A DNA stretch of 20,942 bases from assembly GCA_948468465.1 (NCBI GenBank), contig CAOKJJ010000084.1:1-20942 (forward strand). The letters run 5' to 3'. A program made the position numbers and the translations under genes. Positions 17,707 through 20,942 of this stretch are shown here, piece after piece. The number at the start of each line of letters is the position of its first letter. Position 1 is the stretch's first letter. Origin of the DNA: an uncultured Eubacterium sp. (GTDB lineage Bacteria; Bacillota_A; Clostridia; Lachnospirales; Lachnospiraceae). The notes under the pieces are model-generated. The model searched no databases, was not told where the DNA came from, and saw nothing but the letters and a program-made list of their open reading frames with translations.

Positions 17707-19296
17707 TTATTCCCTGCCAAACTCCGAAAGCTCCAGCCCCTCATTGCGGTCCAGCGTCATGCCAACGCTCCACGCATTGACGAACAGCAAAAGCGGCCTT
17801 CCTTTCATATCCACGACTTTTTTCATATCCGAGGTGCCTGTCAGCTGGTCTAAGTCAATTCCTTTATTTTCTATCCACCGGATATGCTCATAAGGCAGAT
17901 TTTCCATGCGGATTTCCACATTATATTCATTTTCCAAACGGAATTTCAGCACATCAAACTGCAGAACGCCTACGACTCCTACGATAATTTCTTCCATGCC
18001 GCCTTTGTATTCCTGGAAGATCTGTATCGCGCCTTCCTGTGCGATCTGCGTAACGCCTTTGACAAACTGTTTGCGCTTCATCGTATCGACCTGGCGCACG
18101 CGCGCAAAGTGCTCCGGCGCAAAGGTTGGAATTCCTTCAAACTGAAAATCTTCTTTTGCGGTCGTAAGCGTATCGCCAATCGAAAAAATGCCCGGATCAA
18201 AGACGCCGATAATATCTCCGGCATAGGCCTCCTCAATGATCTTTCGTTCCTGCGCCATCAGCTGCTGCGGCTGGGACAGTTTGACTTCTCTGCCTCCCTG
18301 AATATGTTTTACTTCCATGCCAGCCGTAAATTTCCCAGAGCAAATCCGCATAAACGCTACACGATCACGGTGGTTTTTATTCATATTTGCCTGGATTTTA
18401 AATACAAATGCGGAAAAATCTTCTGAAAACGGACTGATCTGTCCGATATCTGCTTTTCTCGGCAGCGGTTCATAAGTCATCTGCAAAAAATGATGCAGAA
18501 AAGTCTCCACGCCAAAATTCGTCAAAGCCGAACCGAAAAATACAGGTGACAGCTCTCCTTTTGTAACAAGCTCCTGGTCGAACTCCGCGCTTGCTCCGTC
18601 CAGCAGTTCAATTTCTTCCAGCAGCTGGCTTCGCGCATCCGAACCGATTTCCGCTTCCAATGCAGGATCGTCAATCGCTATCTCATGCTCTGTCCCTTCT
18701 TTTGTACCTTTTAACGTATCTGAAAATGTCATGACTTTTCTTGTATTACGGTCATAGACCCCCTTAAACTCCTTGCCGGAACCAATCGGCCAGTTCACAG
18801 GACAGGTAGCAATACCAAGCTCTTTTTCTATTTCATCCAGCAATTCAAAAGTATCATTGGCATCCCGGTCCATTTTATTGATAAACGTAAAGATTGGAAT
18901 ATGGCGCATGACACAGACCTTAAATAATTTCCTTGTCTGCGCTTCCACACCTTTGGATCCGTCAATGACCATCACCGCGGAATCAGCCGCCATCAGCGTA
19001 CGATACGTATCCTCCGAAAAATCCTGATGCCCCGGCGTATCCAATATGTTAATGCAGTAGCCGTCATAATGAAACTGCAGCACCGATGAGGTAACGGAAA
19101 TACCTCTTTGTTTTTCAATCTCCATCCAGTCTGAAACGGCATGTCTTGCCGTAGCTTTTCCTTTTACCGAACCAGCCAGATTAATCGCTCCGCCATAAAG
19201 CAGGAACTTTTCCGTTAACGTTGTCTTGCCCGCATCCGGGTGGGATATGATTGCAAATGTTCTTCTTTTTTCTATTTCCTGACGTAAATCTGCCAC
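17707..19296 (-). CDS. prfC: Peptide chain release factor 3
   Basis: A 529-residue translational GTPase that ejects RF1/RF2 from the ribosome after peptide release. G motifs are in place: SHPDAGKTTLTEK (18-30, G1), DTPGHQDFSEDT (G3; the FSEDTYRTL wording separates RF3 from EF-G) and INKMDRD (G4). Length is that of RF3 and there is no EF-G domain IV. The start is GTG at 19296, with GGAGG eight bases upstream and no nearby ATG. It has a consensus promoter and a leader of about 110 bases containing a stem-loop. The DUF1016 pseudogene follows in the same direction; I see no terminator between them, although a weak promoter-like GTGACG-17-TAAAAT lies in the gap. Confidence 0.96.
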   Translation of the reverse strand: MADLRQEIEKRRTFAIISHPDAGKTTLTEKFLLYGGAINLAGSVKGKATARHAVSDWMEIEKQRGISVTSSVLQFHYDGYCINILDTPGHQDFSEDTYRTLMAADSAVMVIDGSKGVEAQTRKLFKVCVMRHIPIFTFINKMDRDANDTFELLDEIEKELGIATCPVNWPIGSGKEFKGVYDRNTRKVMTFSDTLKGTKEGTEHEIAIDDPALEAEIGSDARSQLLEEIELLDGASAEFDQELVTKGELSPVFFGSALTNFGVETFLHHFLQMTYEPLPRKADIGQISPFSEDFSAFVFKIQANMNKNHRDRVAFMRICSGKFTAGMEVKHIQGGREVKLSQPQQLMAQERKIIEEAYAGDIIGVFDPGIFSIGDTLTTAKEDFQFEGIPTFAPEHFARVRQVDTMKRKQFVKGVTQIAQEGAIQIFQEYKGGMEEIIVGVVGVLQFDVLKFRLENEYNVEIRMENLPYEHIRWIENKGIDLDQLTGTSDMKKVVDMKGRPLLLFVNAWSVGMTLDRNEGLELSEFGRE

Positions 19297-19368
19297 AATA
19301 TATGCCTCCGCTTCTTTCAGAATGTAATATACAAATGGTAACGTTTCGATTTTTTTCTATATCCTATG

Positions 19369-19400
19369 GCTGGCAGACAGTTTTGGATGATCCTGCCAGC
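19369..19400 (-). other. Stem-loop in the prfC 5' leader
   Basis: GCTGGCAG (19369-19376) and CTGCCAGC (19393-19400) are exact eight-base inverted repeats with a 16-base loop, downstream of the prfC promoter. On the minus strand the bases after it are purine-rich rather than T-rich, so termination is unlikely. Confidence 0.5.
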
Positions 19401-19407
19401 AATCGTA

Positions 19408-19436
19408 ATTTTAGTATAGCGGCATTCATATGTCAA
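19408..19436 (-). promoter_or_regulatory. Promoter of prfC
   Basis: On the minus strand a consensus TTGACA (19436-19431), 17-base spacer and TAAAAT (19413-19408) lie about 112 bases before the GTG start. The rest of the 313-base intergenic region holds the leader stem-loop and the 12-bp repeats before the hydrogenase gene. Confidence 0.75.
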
Positions 19437-19534
19437 GGAAATTGTAATTTTAAGCATTTGAGGTATTCAAAAGAAAAGAAAGAATTATCTCATTTCTGCA
19501 TAAAATTCATTTTCCTTCCATAAACTATGATTCA

Positions 19535-19582
19535 AATTTATAACCTATATTGTAACTTATATTTTAACTTCCATTTTAACTA
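19535..19582 (+). repeat. 12-bp tandem repeats upstream of the hydrogenase gene
   Basis: Units at 19547-19558 (ATATTGTAACTT), 19559-19570 (ATATTTTAACTT) and 19571-19582 (CCATTTTAACTA) are preceded by a weaker one at 19535-19546 (AATTTATAACCT). They end about ten bases before the ribosome site. They may contain the -10 region or a regulator array; no clear -35/-10 pair is visible. Confidence 0.6.
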
Positions 19583-19609
19583 TTCTATCAATAAAGGAGC
19601 TATATAACA

Positions 19610-20827
19610 ATGACCTTTGATGAACTACACCGCGCCGTTTTAAAAGCAAAAAAAGACAATACCCCTCTTCCGGACAATCTTACGAGCCGTGAACAGCACC
19701 AGTTAAATTGTCTGCTGCACCCGGACGCACATCCGCTTGTCTGGAAAACAGGAGATTGTGACTGTCAGGACGGGAAATGTGCTGCGGCCTGTACCTTCGC
19801 CGCTTTGGAGATTAAAGACGGCCAGGTTTCTTTTAATCCTGAAAAATGCACGGGCTGCGCCAAATGCATTGAAGCCTGTCAAAATGAAAACCTGACATTC
19901 AGCAGGGATTCCGTAAAAGCGCTGGAACTGTTAAAAGATGACAAACATCCTGTATATGCGCTGATGGCGCCTGCGTTTATCGGACAGTTCGGTAAAGACG
20001 CTACGCCATCCCGTATCCGCACCGCACTCAAGCAAATCGGATTTACAGGCATGATAGAGGTCGCTGCTTTTGCAGATATTCTGACCCTGAAAGAAGCTCT
20101 GGAATTCCAGCATAATATGAAACGACCGGATCCGTTCCAGCTGACAAGCTGCTGCTGTCCGATATGGATCAATCTGATCCGCAAAGATTTCAGCAAAATC
20201 GTAGAACACCTTCCAGCCTCTGTCTCTCCAATGATCGCCTGCGGACGCATTGCAAAACAGCTGCACAAAGGCTGCCACACTATTTTCATCGGCCCATGCC
20301 TTGCCAAAAAAGCAGAAGCAAAAGAGCCTGAACTGGCTGGTGCGATTGACTGCGTACTGACATTTGAAGAACTTGACTATCTGTTTGATACGTTTCAGGT
20401 TGATTTTTCCGAATTGGAAGGTGAAGAAAAAGAACACTCGGCAGCTGCCGGAAGGCTGTATGCCAGAACCGGCGGTGTCAGCCAGGCTGTGAAAGAATGT
20501 GTGGAACGCATAGATCCGGACTGCCATGTAGATCCTGTCTGTGAAAACGGCGTCGCAAACTGCAAAAAACTGTTAAGCAGCATTTTAGAAGGCAAAGCTT
20601 CCGGTAATTTCTTTGAAGGCATGGCATGCGACGGCGGCTGCGTTGGCGGCCCGAAACGGGTCATTCCTATGGAGCAAGGCACCCAGTCCGTTAACGACTA
20701 TGCGGCACAGGCTCCTTATCGTACCCCGGCAGAAAACCCGTATGTCATTGACTTGATTCACCGGCTCGGATTTTTTACTGTCGAAGAATTTTTAAAAAAC
20801 AGTGACATTTTAACACGCAGCTTATAG
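19610..20827 (+). CDS. Monomeric [FeFe]-hydrogenase
   Basis: A 405-residue iron hydrogenase that interconverts protons and H2, probably exchanging electrons with ferredoxin. A ferredoxin-like N-terminus has Cys50, 52, 57 and 61 (an unusual first set, C-x-C-x4-C-x3-C) and Cys80, 83, 86 and 90 (C-x2-C-x2-C-x3-C), for two [4Fe-4S] clusters. The H-cluster domain shows P1 TSCCCPIW (179-186), P2 IGPCLAKKAEA (Cys230) and P3 FFEGMACDGGCVGGPK (Cys340, Cys344). Three consecutive cysteines in P1 and GGCVGGP in P3 recall the group B (CpIII-like) monomeric enzymes rather than CpI; that subgroup is from memory. There is no N-terminal [2Fe-2S] domain and no signal peptide, so it is cytoplasmic. AAAGGAG lies about ten bases before ATG. 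Maturases HydE/F/G are not in the window. Confidence 0.9.
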   Translation: MTFDELHRAVLKAKKDNTPLPDNLTSREQHQLNCLLHPDAHPLVWKTGDCDCQDGKCAAACTFAALEIKDGQVSFNPEKCTGCAKCIEACQNENLTFSRDSVKALELLKDDKHPVYALMAPAFIGQFGKDATPSRIRTALKQIGFTGMIEVAAFADILTLKEALEFQHNMKRPDPFQLTSCCCPIWINLIRKDFSKIVEHLPASVSPMIACGRIAKQLHKGCHTIFIGPCLAKKAEAKEPELAGAIDCVLTFEELDYLFDTFQVDFSELEGEEKEHSAAAGRLYARTGGVSQAVKECVERIDPDCHVDPVCENGVANCKKLLSSILEGKASGNFFEGMACDGGCVGGPKRVIPMEQGTQSVNDYAAQAPYRTPAENPYVIDLIHRLGFFTVEEFLKNSDILTRSL

Positions 20828-20876
20828 CCTTTACAGGAAAAAACCAGCCGAGTGGCATACACTTTTGACATTATGA

Positions 20877-20939
20877 TGCGTTTTTTATTGGCTATGCGGA
20901 CGCCGGGTGAGGGGGAAATGGCCTGGATTTCGGCTCCTA
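20877..20939 (+). repeat. End repeat, right copy
   Basis: Begins TGCGTTTTTT (20877-20886), then TGGCTATGCGGACGC (20889-20903), a GGGTGAGGGGG stretch, and ends GGCCTGGATTTCGGCTCCTA (20920-20939). Apart from the missing homopolymer run and a few changes, it is the inverse of positions 15-89. It starts 50 bases after the hydrogenase stop codon and runs to the window edge. Confidence 0.8.
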
Positions 20940-20942
20940 CTC

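Noticed and set aside
19879..20527. Minus-strand frames opposite the hydrogenase
   Set aside because: The plus-strand protein has all the [FeFe]-hydrogenase motifs; the opposite frames are by-products.

Overview
The window looks like chromosomal DNA of a spore-forming, anaerobic, low-GC Gram-positive bacterium, most likely a gut clostridium of the Lachnospiraceae type. The evidence is strong AGGAGG-type ribosome binding sites, -10/-35 boxes at 17-base spacing, a spoIIM sporulation gene, RNase Y, a Gram-positive LexA box at recA, an anaerobic ribonucleotide reductase activase and an [FeFe]-hydrogenase. This assignment is inferred from gene content and style, not from a marker gene.

Layout. 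Left part (1-9.8 kb), mostly minus strand: an end repeat; a membrane-anchored triple-SH3b protein; tRNA-Arg(CCG); nrdG; a plus-strand DAHP synthase; then xerD, spoIIM and a Nudix ADP-sugar hydrolase, an order that recalls Bacillus and clostridia; then rny; then recA-recX under a LexA box. Middle (9.8-15.2 kb): a toxin-antitoxin locus whose toxin has lost its centre while the antitoxin is intact, followed by a complete beta-glucoside module (6-phospho-beta-glucosidase, EIIBCA permease, LicT/BglG antiterminator with a RAT/terminator leader). The antiterminator carries a one-base frameshift near its end. Right part (15.2-20.9 kb): an AraC-type regulator translationally coupled to a ClpP paralogue; a four-copy 17-bp tandem repeat built on the last codons of that clpP; a decayed stretch (HD-domain stub, and a DUF1016/YhcG nuclease that has lost its catalytic core); prfC; a two-cluster [FeFe]-hydrogenase; and a second, inverted copy of the end repeat.

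How the genes work together. BglF imports and phosphorylates beta-glucosides, the GH1 enzyme cleaves the phosphosugar, and LicT opens the operon by binding RAT sequences. RecA and RecX form a self-tuning SOS pair. AraC-ClpP is the least conventional unit: a small DNA-binding protein and an apparently active protease subunit with a three-residue insertion after the catalytic His.

Best leads: the AraC-ClpP pair with its repeat-bearing 3' end; the gutted toxin beside a healthy antitoxin; the LicT frameshift; the precise loss of the DUF1016 catalytic core; the XerD His-to-Tyr change; and the inverted repeats at the two window ends. I found no CRISPR array, rRNA, complete insertion sequence or phage genes, and no clearly new multi-gene system beyond these leads.
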